Source: Pasteuria penetrans
GTDB taxonomy: Bacteria > Bacillota > Bacilli > Thermoactinomycetales > Thermoactinomycetaceae
Length of the DNA: 64,000 nt
Assembly (NCBI RefSeq): GCF_900538055.1
Contig: NZ_UZAC03000001.1
Coordinates: forward strand, 744,001 to 808,000
Direction: 5' to 3'
Within the stretch, counting starts at the first letter, position 1, and each line of letters begins with the position of its first letter. The notes under the pieces were generated by a model that saw only the letters and a list, made by a program, of their open reading frames with translations, made no database searches and was not told the DNA's origin. Of this stretch, positions 1 through 9,323 are shown piece after piece. A program made the position numbers and the translations under genes.

Positions 1-1
1 G

Positions 2-673
2 AAGGAGATCAAAAAAATTCTTCCTGACAATATAGGTGATAAAATTTTTGAAAAGGAAGCCGGTGAGGACCAACGGGGCAGGGATGAGGCTGTACCACGT
101 TCACAGTTCATTCGTATTGCTGCGTATGCTGATTCCTCCTACCGTAGGGGTCATCCCGGGTGGAGAGAGGATATACGTATGCTTGTTCGTGAATTGAGTG
201 AGAGGTCTCGCAAGGCAATTGGAGTGGGAATGGAAATTGTTCATGTTCAAGAGATAGAAAAAAATCTAAATGTAAAAGATATATCTGTTGTTCGGGAGGC
301 CCCTCTATCCTCTTTCGCGCATGTGAAGGTTGCTTTTACTGGGAACCGTGGTGGCCCACAGGACGTGGGACTGATGGGATTGGCTGATCAATCCTCAGGA
401 AAATGGTATCGTCCCCTTGCTACAGTTGTCCATGCAGGTCATCCCTCGGAGTTTGGGGCGGGTATGTACGCTGGTTGGGATCGGGATGTTTTCATCCTAC
501 AACATGAACTTACCCATAACCTCGGGGAGAGACACGTTGACTGTGGATCTGGTTCTTACCGTAATGTGATGTGTCCCAGTATGAGGGAAGATGAAATGCA
601 TCCCCATTGGTCATCAGATCAAATCCAACGGATGAGGGTGATGGCTAGGGACTGGCTGAGTACAAGAATATAA
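2..673 (+). CDS. Secreted metzincin-type metalloprotease, copy 1 (5' end outside window)
   Basis: The reading frame is open from the first bases of the window, so the N-terminus lies outside. The catalytic centre HELTHNLGERH (nt 503-535) matches the metzincin zinc signature HExxHxxGxxH, and NVMCPSM downstream fits the Met-turn. This combination is typical of reprolysin/ADAM-like and related extracellular zinc endopeptidases. The protein is clearly paralogous to the next gene: PRSxxIR, AYADxSYR, RKAIGV-type segments, FAHxKVAFTG, GHPSE and the ending SSDQIQRM are shared. Two Cys near the active site (DCGSG, VMCPS) could form a disulfide. Signal peptide is not visible here but is expected from copy 2. 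Substrate unknown; a role against host matrix or cuticle protein is inference only. Confidence 0.75.
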   Translation, partial: KEIKKILPDNIGDKIFEKEAGEDQRGRDEAVPRSQFIRIAAYADSSYRRGHPGWREDIRMLVRELSERSRKAIGVGMEIVHVQEIEKNLNVKDISVVREAPLSSFAHVKVAFTGNRGGPQDVGLMGLADQSSGKWYRPLATVVHAGHPSEFGAGMYAGWDRDVFILQHELTHNLGERHVDCGSGSYRNVMCPSMREDEMHPHWSSDQIQRMRVMARDWLSTRI

Positions 674-933
674 AAAATTATGATTCAATTTACTGTAGGA
701 TTTAGATATGCTGAACTTCTTAATGAACCATAAAGAACCTATGAGGTCGGCCCCGAATGTGATTTAGGAAGCAACCAATTTCTAGGTTGTCGGGGTAGGT
801 AAATTATTTTTTTAGATTGTTTTTATAAAGTTTTATGTAAAATATGATATATCTATCTATCAATGGTATTTATTTTATCCTAAATATTTTTAGGATTATG
901 TAATTTATATTTTTTTCATGAGGTGAATATATT

Positions 934-2144
934 TTGATTAAAATTTTTAAAAAATATATATATATAATGTAGTCATTCCCGTGGGTTTTCTTCTGCTTGT
1001 TATGACAGTATCTCCGTCCACGCTAGCCCAAAGTTCTTTTTCCCCAGAGTCGGTTCCCCATGGCAGCGAAACAACGGGCGAAGGAAGAAAAATAGAATCT
1101 AATGATTCTTCTGTGGATAAGGGTCATGAAAGGGATCAGGGAGATAGAGAAACAGGGGAATGGAAGGTGGGGGATCCCAACCGTGCTGGTAAGGTAAGTA
1201 TGTCGGAACGTATCTACGAGTGGTTGTTATCTCAAGAAGGGTACGACCCGGACGAGGCGATAGATTTTGAAATCGTAAAATCGTCTAAAAATGATGATGG
1301 TGGTCGTGGGTTTGGTAGGGTTGGTAAGGGTACGAGGGTGTATGATATTTGTGTTCAGCTTACGGATCGATCCCTTCGTATATTTAGATTTATTGATCAT
1401 CCTGTCCTTGAATTAGTAGATGTTTGGAAGAGGAATCCTGGCGATCGGGAGTGGACCCTTCTCACCGTAAGAAATGGGGATGGGGGCGTGCCACGCTCAC
1501 GGTCCATTCGTGTTGTTGCGTATGCTGATCCTTCCTACCGTGAAAATCATCCAAAGTGGGAGGAGGATATACGTATGTTTTTTAGTGAAATAAGTAAACG
1601 TTTTTATAAGGCCATAGGGGTAAGAATAGAAGTCGTTCATGTCCAAGAGCTGAAGAAGGAATTAATTTTAGAAAAAAGATTTGCGTATCTGCGTTATGTT
1701 CAGGAGAATCCCTCACCCTCCTTTGCGCATATTAAAGTTGCTTTTACTGGAAGACAAGGAAAATACGGTTCAGGTTCAGATGTATTCTCTACCTTTGGCC
1801 AAGCCACAGTAGGGTGGCTTGGGCGATCGTTAAAGAAACTAGGACCTCTTGCCTCGATTGTCCGCGTAGGTCATCCCTCGGAGAAGGGTACATCTTCTGA
1901 TGAGAAAGAATATAATGACCGTTGGTATATGAATCTTGGTACTATAGAACATGAACTCACCCACAACCTTGGAGAGGAACACATTGGTGACGATGATCGT
2001 GATTGCAAATTTGATGGTTTACGCAGTAATGTGATGTGCCCTGGTCTAGGATATGCCTCCTTCTCCCCTGGGGGTACCTATTGGTCACCAGATCAAATTC
2101 AACGGATGAAGGCGATGGTGAGAGATTGGCGGATTGTTTATTAA
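934..2144 (+). CDS. Secreted metzincin-type metalloprotease, copy 2, with N-terminal (TA)6 frameshift
   Basis: The main frame runs 981-2144 and carries HELTHNLGEEH (nt 1950-1982) and NVMCPG, a metzincin zinc site plus Met-turn. Within that frame the only early start is GTG 981, which has no ribosome site and gives a signal peptide lacking a basic n-region. A good start exists in another frame: AGGTGA (921-926) then TTG 934, encoding a Lys-rich n-region MIKIFKKYIYI that meets TAG at 970. Loss of one TA from the (TA)6 tract at 955-966 fuses it to the hydrophobic core VIPVGFLLLVM and the cleavage-like STLA-QS. So this is either a phase-variable gene or a frameshifted one. The acidic region of about 60-80 residues after the signal could be a propeptide. 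Paralogue of the gene just upstream. Confidence 0.65.
955..966 (+). repeat. (TA)6 dinucleotide tract inside the metzincin signal-peptide region
   Basis: Six TA units sit between the TTG start at 934 and the signal-peptide core. One unit fewer joins the two frames. Confidence 0.7.
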
Positions 2145-2392
2145 AAAAATATAAAAATTACTATTCAACTTACTGTGAGTTGGACCCTGTGTTACGTTTC
2201 CTTTTTCCTGCCTTTTTTCTTGGTTTTAGTAGTTATTCATATTTATATTTTACTGTATCATTACGTAATTATATGTAAAATGCAAGTAACGTCCACAATG
2301 TATTAGAAAAAATACCCCCTTGTACGAAGCATCCTTGTCATGGACGGACGCTTTTTCTTCGGGGGGTTTTTTCTAACCGATTGGATCTAGAT
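2145..2392. other. Convergent intergenic region
   Basis: AT-rich spacer between the metalloprotease and the convergent ABC ATPase. No convincing gene or U-tailed hairpin was seen. Confidence 0.4.
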
Positions 2393-3163
2393 CTAGACGG
2401 ATTCGGCAGAAACACTCGGCATGTTTCCACCCAGGAAGGAGAGAACGTCGATGATCTGCTGGAAGAATTTTTGTTGATTTTCCCCTTTTTGGATTTGGTT
2501 GTGAAGTTGCCCATCTTTGATGAAGATAATACGGTTACAGTAACTGGCGGCCACGGGATCATGGGTTACCATGATAATGGTAGCGTTCTCCCGTTGATTG
2601 ATGGTTTCTATTATACTCATGACGTTTCGTGATGATTTGGAATCCAAATTACCGGTGGGCTCATCGGCCAGGAGTAAGGATGGCTCGTGAATGATGGCTC
2701 GTGCGATGGCGGCCCTTTGCATTTGTCCTCCTGATATTTCATAGGTTCGTTTATCTAGTAGTTCCGTTATATCTAATTTTTTAGCTATAATAGCCAGTTT
2801 CTCCTCCATACTTCGTACGCTGTGTTTGTCCAGCATGAGGGGAAGAACAATGTTTTCACCTACGGTGAGGGTATCGAGTAGGTTGAAGTCCTGAAAAACA
2901 AAACCCAATTCGCGACGCCGGAACTGGGACAGTTTATTTTTATTCAATTCGTGGGGATTGCAGCCGTTGATCAATACTTCTCCGGAGGTAGGGGTGTCAA
3001 TGGTTGCAATCAGGTTGAGCAAAGTCGTTTTCCCGCTTCCTGAGGGTCCCATAACACCAACGAATTCCCCCTGATTGGCGGTCATATTGATGTCTGTTAG
3101 GGCGCGGTATGTCACTCTTTGCCCGTATACCTTGGAAAGTTTTTTTGTTTCCAGTATTTTCAT
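2393..3163 (-). CDS. BceA-type antimicrobial-peptide ABC transporter ATPase (orphan)
   Basis: ATP-binding subunit of the MacB/BceA group, which energises FtsX-type permeases that remove or sense peptide antibiotics. Visible motifs: Walker A GPSGSGKTT near residue 40, Q-loop VFQDFN, signature SGGQMQR, Walker B LLLADEPTGNLD and H-loop VTHD. The C-terminal tail (KDGQLHNQIQKG, FFQQIIDVLSFLGG) is characteristic of BceA rather than LolD. Start chosen at ATG 3163, with AAAGGA about 9 bases upstream; the frame is open a little further. BceA genes are normally followed at once by bceB, but here a convergent metalloprotease gene follows, so no permease is adjacent. The only BceB-like permease in the window is about 54 kb away. 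Partner therefore uncertain. Confidence 0.85.
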   Translation of the reverse strand: MKILETKKLSKVYGQRVTYRALTDINMTANQGEFVGVMGPSGSGKTTLLNLIATIDTPTSGEVLINGCNPHELNKNKLSQFRRRELGFVFQDFNLLDTLTVGENIVLPLMLDKHSVRSMEEKLAIIAKKLDITELLDKRTYEISGGQMQRAAIARAIIHEPSLLLADEPTGNLDSKSSRNVMSIIETINQRENATIIMVTHDPVAASYCNRIIFIKDGQLHNQIQKGENQQKFFQQIIDVLSFLGGNMPSVSAESV

Positions 3164-3677
3164 TAAAATTTTCCTTTCCATACATACAGCTAGAACCATG
3201 GATGGATGAGGGCTTGCCAGTGAGGGATGAATTCTCTTCCTCCATCCATTTTCAACTCATTTCACGGCGGGGGTATTTTGATTAGCGAAATCTCCCCCTC
3301 CATTATAGGCTGTACCTTGCTAGGGATTCAAGCGTTAAATTCCTAATCATTTCTATATAGGATATGTAATGTTTGTTTTTTATCCAATAATCTTTTAGGT
3401 ACAGGGGGAAGGTATAAAAAATCTACCCGCCCACCCTATTTTGGCGAATAAACCGGGGGGCCATGGGTATTTGCCGGTGGGCGGATAGATGGAGATTGTG
3501 ATTGGATCCTAATCCGATGACGGCTCGCTACGAAGGGCCCTTTTTTTCGGTTGTTATGGGGCGATAGTAATTCAAATGAACCGGGATTTGAATAGGGTTC
3601 GTTGGATTGGTTCTTAATGGTGTTGCTATTTCAGTACGATGGATTCACTGATAGGGATCTTGTGATACATTGTGGGA

Positions 3678-3815
3678 TTAGCACCCGCACCCTGTCCTAA
3701 CACAGGTCCATCCGCCGCCAAAGAAGCACCATATGACCGCTATAACGAGAATGAACATGAACAGGCAACGGCTACCCCCTCCGAAGGCGTAGCCCCCAAA
3801 TCCACCGCAGCTCAT
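3678..3815 (-). CDS. YjcZ-type small sporulation protein, copy a
   Basis: 45-residue peptide beginning MSCGGFGGYAFGGGS, then a hydrophobic helix CLFMFILVIAVIWCFF and a Gly/Cys tail (GGGWTC, TGCGC). This layout, a Gly-rich head plus one membrane helix, is that of the YjcZ/YtpX-like sporulation peptides of Bacillus. A purine-rich GAGGAGTAGGTG precedes the start. It is one of a tandem group of related copies on the same strand. Function in the spore is not known for the family. Confidence 0.75.
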   Translation of the reverse strand: MSCGGFGGYAFGGGSRCLFMFILVIAVIWCFFGGGWTCVRTGCGC

Positions 3816-3917
3816 AGATTATACACCTACTCCTCTAATGATTTGTGTTGTGCAGAAGAGAGCGATCGGGTGGCTCGGTTAGCGGTGACAGTGGGGGGTT
3901 TTTCGGATCCCTACGTT

Positions 3918-4062
3918 CTAGTAGTTATTACCCCGTTGGCCACCGCCGCCGAAGGGATATAAAGAGAATAGCGATGACAAGGAGGGATATGGAGTAGATG
4001 TGGTTTGCTATTGCTTTTGAAAGCATAGCTCCCCGATCCTTCGCGTCTTACGAATGATACAC
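3918..4062 (-). pseudogene. Decayed YjcZ-type sporulation gene
   Basis: Pieces of the same family lie in three frames: SYAF near the start, a helix LLVIAILFI in a second frame, and GGGGQRGNNY before a stop at 3918-3920 in a third. The upstream sequence GGAAGTAGGTGTAT matches that of copy a, but the ATG is gone. Best read as a dead paralogue with at least two frameshifts. Confidence 0.6.
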
Positions 4063-4152
4063 CTACTTCCTCCGTGGTTTTTGCTACGGCAAAAGGAGTG
4101 GCAGTTGGGTGGATGATCACGATGGAGGTTGGGGTCCCACTTTTTCTCAATT

Positions 4153-4281
4153 TTAGCAGTTATTACCCCACCAACCACCGCCGCCGAAGAAACAAAAGAT
4201 AACGGCTATAACGAGAATGAACATGAACAGGCAACGGCTACCCCCTCCGAAGGCGTAGCCCCCAAATCCCCCGCAGCTCAT
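4153..4281 (-). CDS. YjcZ-type small sporulation protein, copy b
   Basis: 42-residue peptide, almost identical to copy a through the head and helix (CLFMFILVIAVIFCFF) but ending GGGGWWGNNC. It has the strongest ribosome site of the group, AAAGGAGGTGA, about 9 bases before the ATG. Single predicted membrane helix. Too short for standard gene callers. Confidence 0.8.
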   Translation of the reverse strand: MSCGGFGGYAFGGGSRCLFMFILVIAVIFCFFGGGGWWGNNC

Positions 4282-4348
4282 GGTTATGAATCACCTCCTT
4301 TACTGGAGGGTACCTTAGAGCCTTTCTATGTGTGTGGGGATGATGTGC

Positions 4349-4489
4349 TTAACAGGTACCGCAATTGCCCCCGCCGCCGCCATAGAAGCTTCCGCCGCCA
4401 CCGAAGAAGCAGAAAATAACGGCTATGATGAGAATGAACATGAATAAACAGCGGCTACCACCACCAAAAGCGTATCCTCCACAGCTCAT
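4349..4489 (-). CDS. YjcZ-type small sporulation protein, copy c
   Basis: 46-residue peptide MSCGGYAFGGGS, then helix CLFMFILIIAVIFCFF and a Gly-rich tail ending GNCGTC. A GGGTGA ribosome site lies 6 bases before the ATG. First gene of the minus-strand cluster c-b-(dead)-a, so the group arose by tandem duplication and diverged in the tails. Confidence 0.78.
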   Translation of the reverse strand: MSCGGYAFGGGSRCLFMFILIIAVIFCFFGGGGSFYGGGGGNCGTC

Positions 4490-4495
4490 AAGAGT

Positions 4496-5210
4496 TCACC
4501 CCCTGTTCTTTATCTGCTGGTGCTTGAGGAACGTGCCCAATGATTTTGTGCAATTTACTTGGCGTAATGATTTCCATATTCGTTTGTGAGAATAGGGTGA
4601 ATGGGATGTAGAGGGGATCGATGAGGATACTCGACAGGTATTTCCCCCATTCCCCGTGGGAATGGATTGGATTGCTTTCATGAGTAGGAATAATTATATT
4701 TTTTTTAGGTAGGTTTAGCTTTGTTTTTCATAGTTTTTTGGTTGTGGTTCGATTTTAGTTCCATAATGAATATAGTGTGAGGTCGTGTTTTCCTATGTTC
4801 CTGTGATGGTGTGGTTTGGCTTTGTTCTGGTGGAATTGGAGCTGCAGTTTTTTGGATTATGATTATGCTTCACTGTATGCAGGATTGGATACAAGCGCAC
4901 GTAGGAGTTGGCCTCTTTATTGTGGGTATCCATTCCATTTCTTATTTGGTTACATAGCTTTATATGCGAAATACAGTACTTACTCCGGTACCTTTTTTAT
5001 GAATAGTATAAGTGATTCCCCCTACATATAGATCTGCATCATGATGGAGGTTATCGTTTTTCCGAGGGGTAGATTTGGTTGTATGTAATACCCTCCTAGA
5101 TTAGGCTAATGGGTGTGTTCAATCATAGATGAATTACATATCGTGTAGGGGTCTTCCTTATAGAGGATGGACGGGATCTCCATAGGGTCGCGGAGGGAGA
5201 TGAGTACCGA
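4496..5210. other. Gene-poor region upstream of the YjcZ cluster
   Basis: Only short frames without ribosome sites. Probably holds the promoters of the minus-strand YjcZ cluster and of the plus-strand gene at 5211. Confidence 0.4.
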
Positions 5211-5510
5211 TTGGATAAGAAAAACAGGGGCACCATCCGTGAAGTAGCCTCGTGGGTGAACAGCATAATGGGGAGAAGTGTAATCACAGAGGAGCAACTC
5301 TCCAAAATCATTGGTGAGGCACGACGTGCCCATGAACGAGGTGGAATGGAAGCAGTATTCGATTATCTCCTGCGGGTGACGCAAGCTGATGTGGATCGGG
5401 ATTCCTTACGGGGTTTTGCTGAACAGGTAAGGAGAGATCCTCAGAAAGGGGTTTCGATGGTTAAACGTCAGCAACAACAGCAACGATCCGGGGGGGGTTC
5501 TAGGGGATGA
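5211..5510 (+). CDS. Small basic protein, possibly sporulation-related
   Basis: 99 residues starting at TTG 5211 after GGAGGGAGATGAG. It is mostly helical by eye (REVASWVNSIMGR, EEQLSKIIGEARRA, LRGFAEQVRRDP) and ends in a Gln-run and Gly/Ser tail. No signal peptide or membrane helix. In Bacillus subtilis yjcZ lies beside spoVIF, a similarly short gene, and the first half faintly recalls SpoVIF; this link is weak inference. A strong terminator follows at 5550-5595. Confidence 0.55.
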   Translation: MDKKNRGTIREVASWVNSIMGRSVITEEQLSKIIGEARRAHERGGMEAVFDYLLRVTQADVDRDSLRGFAEQVRRDPQKGVSMVKRQQQQQRSGGGSRG

Positions 5511-5549
5511 ATGGCGAGTAGTGAGTGGGGAGATTTCGAGGGGTCAAAG

Positions 5550-5595
5550 AAAATGACCCTCTTCTCTAGAGGTTCTAGAGGGGGGGTCATTTTTA
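5550..5595 (+). terminator. Rho-independent terminator
   Basis: AAAATGACCC and GGGTCATTTTT form the stem, with inner CTCTAGA/TCTAGAG pairing, ending in a T-run just after the 5211 gene. Confidence 0.85.
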
Positions 5596-5642
5596 CTTCA
5601 TTGAATATAAAATCAAATAGGGCTGGGGCAGTGTCCGAACAG

Positions 5643-6286
5643 GTGTGTGTTCCTTCGTAACCTGTGTAAGCGATGAAGGTTGTAAATGGCCCTTCGTAAT
5701 CTGTGTAAGCGATGAAGGTTGTAAATGGCCCTTCGTAATCTGTGTAAGCGATGAAGGTTGTAAATGGCCCTTCATAGTCTGTGTAAGCGATGAAGGTTGT
5801 AAATGGCCCTTCGGATCTGGCGCCGGTAGGTAAGCAAGTCTTTCAACCACCTAACGCTGCTGGTGTAGAAACGTCCCGATGGTGGGTGGTTAGGAAAAGG
5901 CGGGGCTAGAATTACCGTCCAGTGGGGATTAGGGGGCCTAACGGGAATGAACCGTTCGGGGACGTATCGAAAGGGACCATTTATGTCAAAATCGGGGTGT
6001 GATCTGACATGTTGGGAGAATTTACGGGGGACGATCTACTCACGATTCGGGCGATGATAAAAGTCAAAGGGAATTTTGAGGCTCTGTGCATGACGTTGGA
6101 TCAGCTCATAGTAGCGATGAAACTCTCATAATGAGGGCGGGGCGAAGGGGCTGACTCATCCTAACGAGGACAGTACAGCGATAACTTTAGGGTGAAACCC
6201 ACTCGAGGGGATTGCTGAAACCCCAGAGCAATATTCCTATAACCGAAGTGGGATCTAAAAACGGCATGAATGTCAGCCCTACCCGA
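5643..6286 (+). mobile_element. Decayed group II intron (no ORF) with expanded 39-bp 5' repeat
   Basis: The same blocks as the better preserved intron at 27 kb appear in order: GTGTAAGCGATGAAGG at the 5' end, CACCTAACGCTGCTGGTGTAG, GAACCGTTCGGGGACG, GGATCAGCTCATAGTAG, GGGGCGAAGGGGCTGACTC, and a 3' end resembling CTACTCGAC (CCTACCCGAC to 6286). No maturase frame is present and domain V is not recognisable, so it is presumably inactive. A second partial 5' end (GTGTGT...AAGCAATGAAGG) follows directly at 6287-6350. Confidence 0.65.
5659..5814 (+). repeat. 39-bp tandem repeat, four copies
   Basis: Unit begins GTGTAAGCGATGAAGGTTGT and ends at CCCTTCGTAATCT; four near-identical head-to-tail copies. 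39 is a multiple of three, so an incidental frame encodes a repeated CVSDEGCKWPF peptide, but the unit is the 5' segment of the group II intron family and need not be coding. Confidence 0.75.
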
Positions 6287-6449
6287 CGTGTGTATTCTCC
6301 AGGGGGTGTGTCCAGTAGCCGTATAAGCAATGAAGGTTGTCCATTGGTTTTTCGCGGAGTTGGTTGGCTCATTAGGTACTGTTATATAGGTACTGTTATA
6401 AAGGTATCTTTGGATGAATAGGATGTTTCCTATAAAAACATTTTCTAAT

Positions 6450-6562
6450 TGAAGGAACAGATCTCTCAACGGAAAGAACAGGAAGGGAATTAACTCAGAA
6501 TCAACACCCTGGAGGACCTTGTAAGAAAGCAGAACCTCTGTTTCCAAAATCGAATGGAGGGG
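6450..6562 (+). pseudogene. Remnant of IS3-type orfA
   Basis: Bases such as GAGGACCTTGTAAGAAAGCAGAACC match, in sense orientation, the 3' part of the orfA gene at 49.9-50.2 kb (minus strand there). The frame is broken. It shows that this IS3-like family once reached this site. Confidence 0.55.
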
Positions 6563-7159
6563 GCAGAGTGTTAGATGGGAAAGGGTTATTCGCAAAACAA
6601 AATCCTGGGTATTGGTAAGCGTATCAAAGTTTGTTTACCGGAAACATAGGGCAAATTAGGAGGGGGTCTCACATGATGATAGACCGTATGCATGCTAGGA
6701 ACATAAAGGGGAGAGGGAATACCCAGGATGGTCAGGGGGGAAGGATAGGTGATGAAAGGATTGGCTCCAGCATAACTGTTGTAATAAAATAAAATTATTA
6801 TACATATGAATCCGTCAGGGAAGTCCCCCATTTTGTGGACTTCCCTTTTGGGAACCTTATTTCAGAAATTCACACCTACGACGGTATGCTTTTCATCCAT
6901 ACTAAAGGGTGGGATCAAATTCATAGATGGGGTATCTCCTAATAGAGGATTATACGTTCCTATATCTATTGTCTAAATATATGATAGGGTCATGACAAAT
7001 ATATAGAAAATCACAATCCATACAAAGTTGTTTTTTCTATTATTCTATTTATTACCAATATCTTTCGCGGGTGCGGTTGTGTATAATTTAAATATAATTT
7101 AATGTAATTAAGTGTTATTTTTATATAAATTAAATTTGTATATTCGGGGGGTTGTTACA
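6563..7159. other. Gene-poor region with IS end-like traces
   Basis: No convincing gene. Bases 6906-6938 (ATTCATAGATGGGGTATCTCC) resemble the inner part of the long terminal repeat of the 2.9-kb element. The AT-rich stretch at 7030-7140 probably contains the promoter of the secreted protein at 7160. Confidence 0.35.
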
Positions 7160-8308
7160 TTGAGGAAAATTATCAACTCTGGTTTAGTATGGGTTACTGC
7201 CGGTATGTTGTCCATCTCCCCGGGTTTTTTCTCCTCACCTACGGAAGCTGGGGGTGGTTCTCCGGTTGTGCAAAGGAGTGTTCCCCTTTATAATAAAAAT
7301 AATTTTTCCTATGATTATACTAACGTTTTAATTCCAAATAAAAATAACCCATATTGTAGGTATAGAAACTTCACACATCATATACAGATGATCAATAACT
7401 ATCTGATGTATAGACTCGGGGAAGGGGATGGTGTTTACGTAGAGAGTATGGTCCATCGCATGTCATGGGTTCTTCGATATGTACAGTCGAATCCAGGATT
7501 GAATAGTTTGGAAATCATTGAATTGTTGACCTCCACCTTGTATCCGAATTTAGGCATCCCGTTCATAGAATGGGATGTAGCTAATGGTGGTACTCGGATA
7601 TTTCAATACCTCCAACAATTCCGTTCTATGTATCACGATCAGAGAGACATGATGCTAGGCGCAATCGATCATAATTATGACGTGGGCAACCGCTATAGGA
7701 GCTATTTTGGTAACGGGAATGGTTACGCTGGTAATACAATTATGAATGACAACATCAACAACACCATCACCAACAATAATATCATCAACAACGCCATCAC
7801 CAGCAATAATATCATCAACAACAATGTCCATGGTGTTTCCATCCCCCAAGGTCCTCAGGGTCCCCTTGGTAGGAACGCTACCATCTCATCGGCGGACTTT
7901 TCCCTGTATTCCGCGTCTCCTAATCCGGATACCCCCACCCCCAATGGACCGATGGCGATCACGGGTCTTAGATCGCAACCCAGGGGATCGTCCATTCGCC
8001 CTGGTGGTAATTTCCCCACGCACGACGTCATCCTGGCCCCCGGTAAGCGTTATCGTGTAACCGTTGGTCTCGCTGTTTCTACCCATTCTGCTGACAACGG
8101 GAATTTACAAAGCTGTGCAGAAGTTCAATTAGATGGCAATCGCGTTGGATTTTTGGGTTCGGGTATCCAGCAGGAATTCGAACAATCTTTGTTCGCGGAT
8201 GTGCCCGCAGATGGAAAGGATCATGTGCTGAGGTTAGTCAAGACGGGAAATAATTCCCAAAATATCAATGGGCGTCATATACTAGTCCAGGAAGTAGACC
8301 CAGAATAA
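7160..8308 (+). CDS. Secreted surface protein with Asn-rich repeat, collagen-like patch and BclA/C1q-like C-terminus
   Basis: 382 residues from TTG 7160, preceded by GGGGGG at a spacing of 8. Signal peptide: LRKIINSGLVWVTAGML then SISPGFFSSPTEAG. Residues about 60-180 are a globular region. Next comes a low-complexity Asn/Ile segment built from about 33-bp DNA repeats (NNTITNNNIINN, TSNNIINNN), then GPQGPLG, a minimal Gly-X-Y patch. The last ~130 residues, rich in beta-type segments (DVILAPGKRYRVTVGL, AEVQLDGNRVGFLGSG, HVLRLVKTG), resemble the C-terminal trimerisation domain of exosporium collagen-like proteins; that comparison is by architecture only. A surface or spore-fibre role is inferred. 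A terminator follows at 8376. Confidence 0.65.
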   Translation: MRKIINSGLVWVTAGMLSISPGFFSSPTEAGGGSPVVQRSVPLYNKNNFSYDYTNVLIPNKNNPYCRYRNFTHHIQMINNYLMYRLGEGDGVYVESMVHRMSWVLRYVQSNPGLNSLEIIELLTSTLYPNLGIPFIEWDVANGGTRIFQYLQQFRSMYHDQRDMMLGAIDHNYDVGNRYRSYFGNGNGYAGNTIMNDNINNTITNNNIINNAITSNNIINNNVHGVSIPQGPQGPLGRNATISSADFSLYSASPNPDTPTPNGPMAITGLRSQPRGSSIRPGGNFPTHDVILAPGKRYRVTVGLAVSTHSADNGNLQSCAEVQLDGNRVGFLGSGIQQEFEQSLFADVPADGKDHVLRLVKTGNNSQNINGRHILVQEVDPE

Positions 8309-8375
8309 GGTGTTCATCTTGAATTAGAATCGGCTCCCCTGATGGGGAACACTTTCCCTCCTTTCCCCTTGGTAC

Positions 8376-8405
8376 GCCCCTGGGGAACACCGGGGGGATT
8401 TTTTT
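8376..8405 (+). terminator. Rho-independent terminator
   Basis: CCCCTGG / CCGGGGG stem followed by ATTTTTTT, 70 bases after the secreted protein gene. Confidence 0.65.
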
Positions 8406-8587
8406 ATGGGTGGGTTGGATGGATAGGTCTGCCCCCTATTTTGTTGCCTTGTTTCTATGATGATGCCTTTCTAGATGATCCATAGTGGTTGGGTAAAGGT
8501 AGCTTGCTTTTCCCATAGGATGGATACTCTTTGTGGATTGTGTGCCAATCCATCATAGGTGTAGGAAAGATAGAGGTGGCCCCCCGC

Positions 8588-9219
8588 GGAATTGACCGTA
8601 TAGATGGCGAACTACACTAGAGCGGTTCGTGGTGAGAGCGTGGGTCGTGAGCGGATTGTAGGGAACAGGTGGGGGGCCATGCCCCCCTGCCTGGTGAGTG
8701 TTGGGGGGATCAGCGCAGACGAACCGGTCAATGGCGCATCGAAAGGAGTAGTTTTTATGTCGAAACTGGAGGGTATGGATCCGGGTAAGCCTATGAAGCA
8801 AGATCTATCTACTGCCCTGGCAAGCGGTATATGGTGTGCAAGCGGAATGGACTCCTCAACACAGGCTTTTCTATGCAACTCGGGAACTTGTCATATGGGA
8901 TGCCCCAATGGCTGATCATCGCTAGGTCGGTAAGAAAGACGAGGGATATCGGGGATTCCTACACACAGGAGCGAACTGGTTCGTAGTGGTTATGATCTGT
9001 AATGGGGGTTGGAGCAAAGGGGTTAGAGTATTCGTGGTGGGGCCTGGAAAGATCAAGTGGAAAAACGAGGAATCCGTATTGATTCTGAAGTCCATGCAAT
9101 AATCATAGTGAACGCACGTTGCGTACTGTTGATTTATGTGGGGTGGGGAGAGCTAGATGACACGAGGGTGTTGGGTTCTGTTTTTTGAGGTACCGGTTGA
9201 AATACCAGGGCTACTCGAC
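8588..9219 (+). mobile_element. Decayed group II intron remnant
   Basis: Weak copies of the family blocks occur in order: GATCAGCGCAGACGAACCGG, GCATCGAAAGGAGTAG, GGTTGGAGCAAAGGGG, then a domain V/VI-like tail GAGCTAGATGACACGAGGGTG and GGTTGAAATACCAGGGCTACTCGAC ending at 9219. No maturase frame. Much more diverged than the copies at 27 kb, so an old insertion. The left limit is uncertain. Confidence 0.55.
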
Positions 9220-9323
9220 GATGGAGATTGATAGGGATGGACACTGGATCAACCTGTGCAGATCCAATGGGTAGGGGTCATTCCTCTATCATAAGGGATC
9301 GATTTGGGATTGTATTTCTTCCC

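Noticed and set aside
5659-5814. Possible CRISPR array
   Set aside because: Units are contiguous with no spacers, and no cas genes are in the window.
5593-5850. Frames over the 39-bp repeat (CVSDEGCKWPF-type peptide and its antisense) as a Cys-repeat protein
   Set aside because: The unit is the 5' segment of a dispersed group II intron family, the frames lack ribosome sites and arise because 39 is divisible by three.
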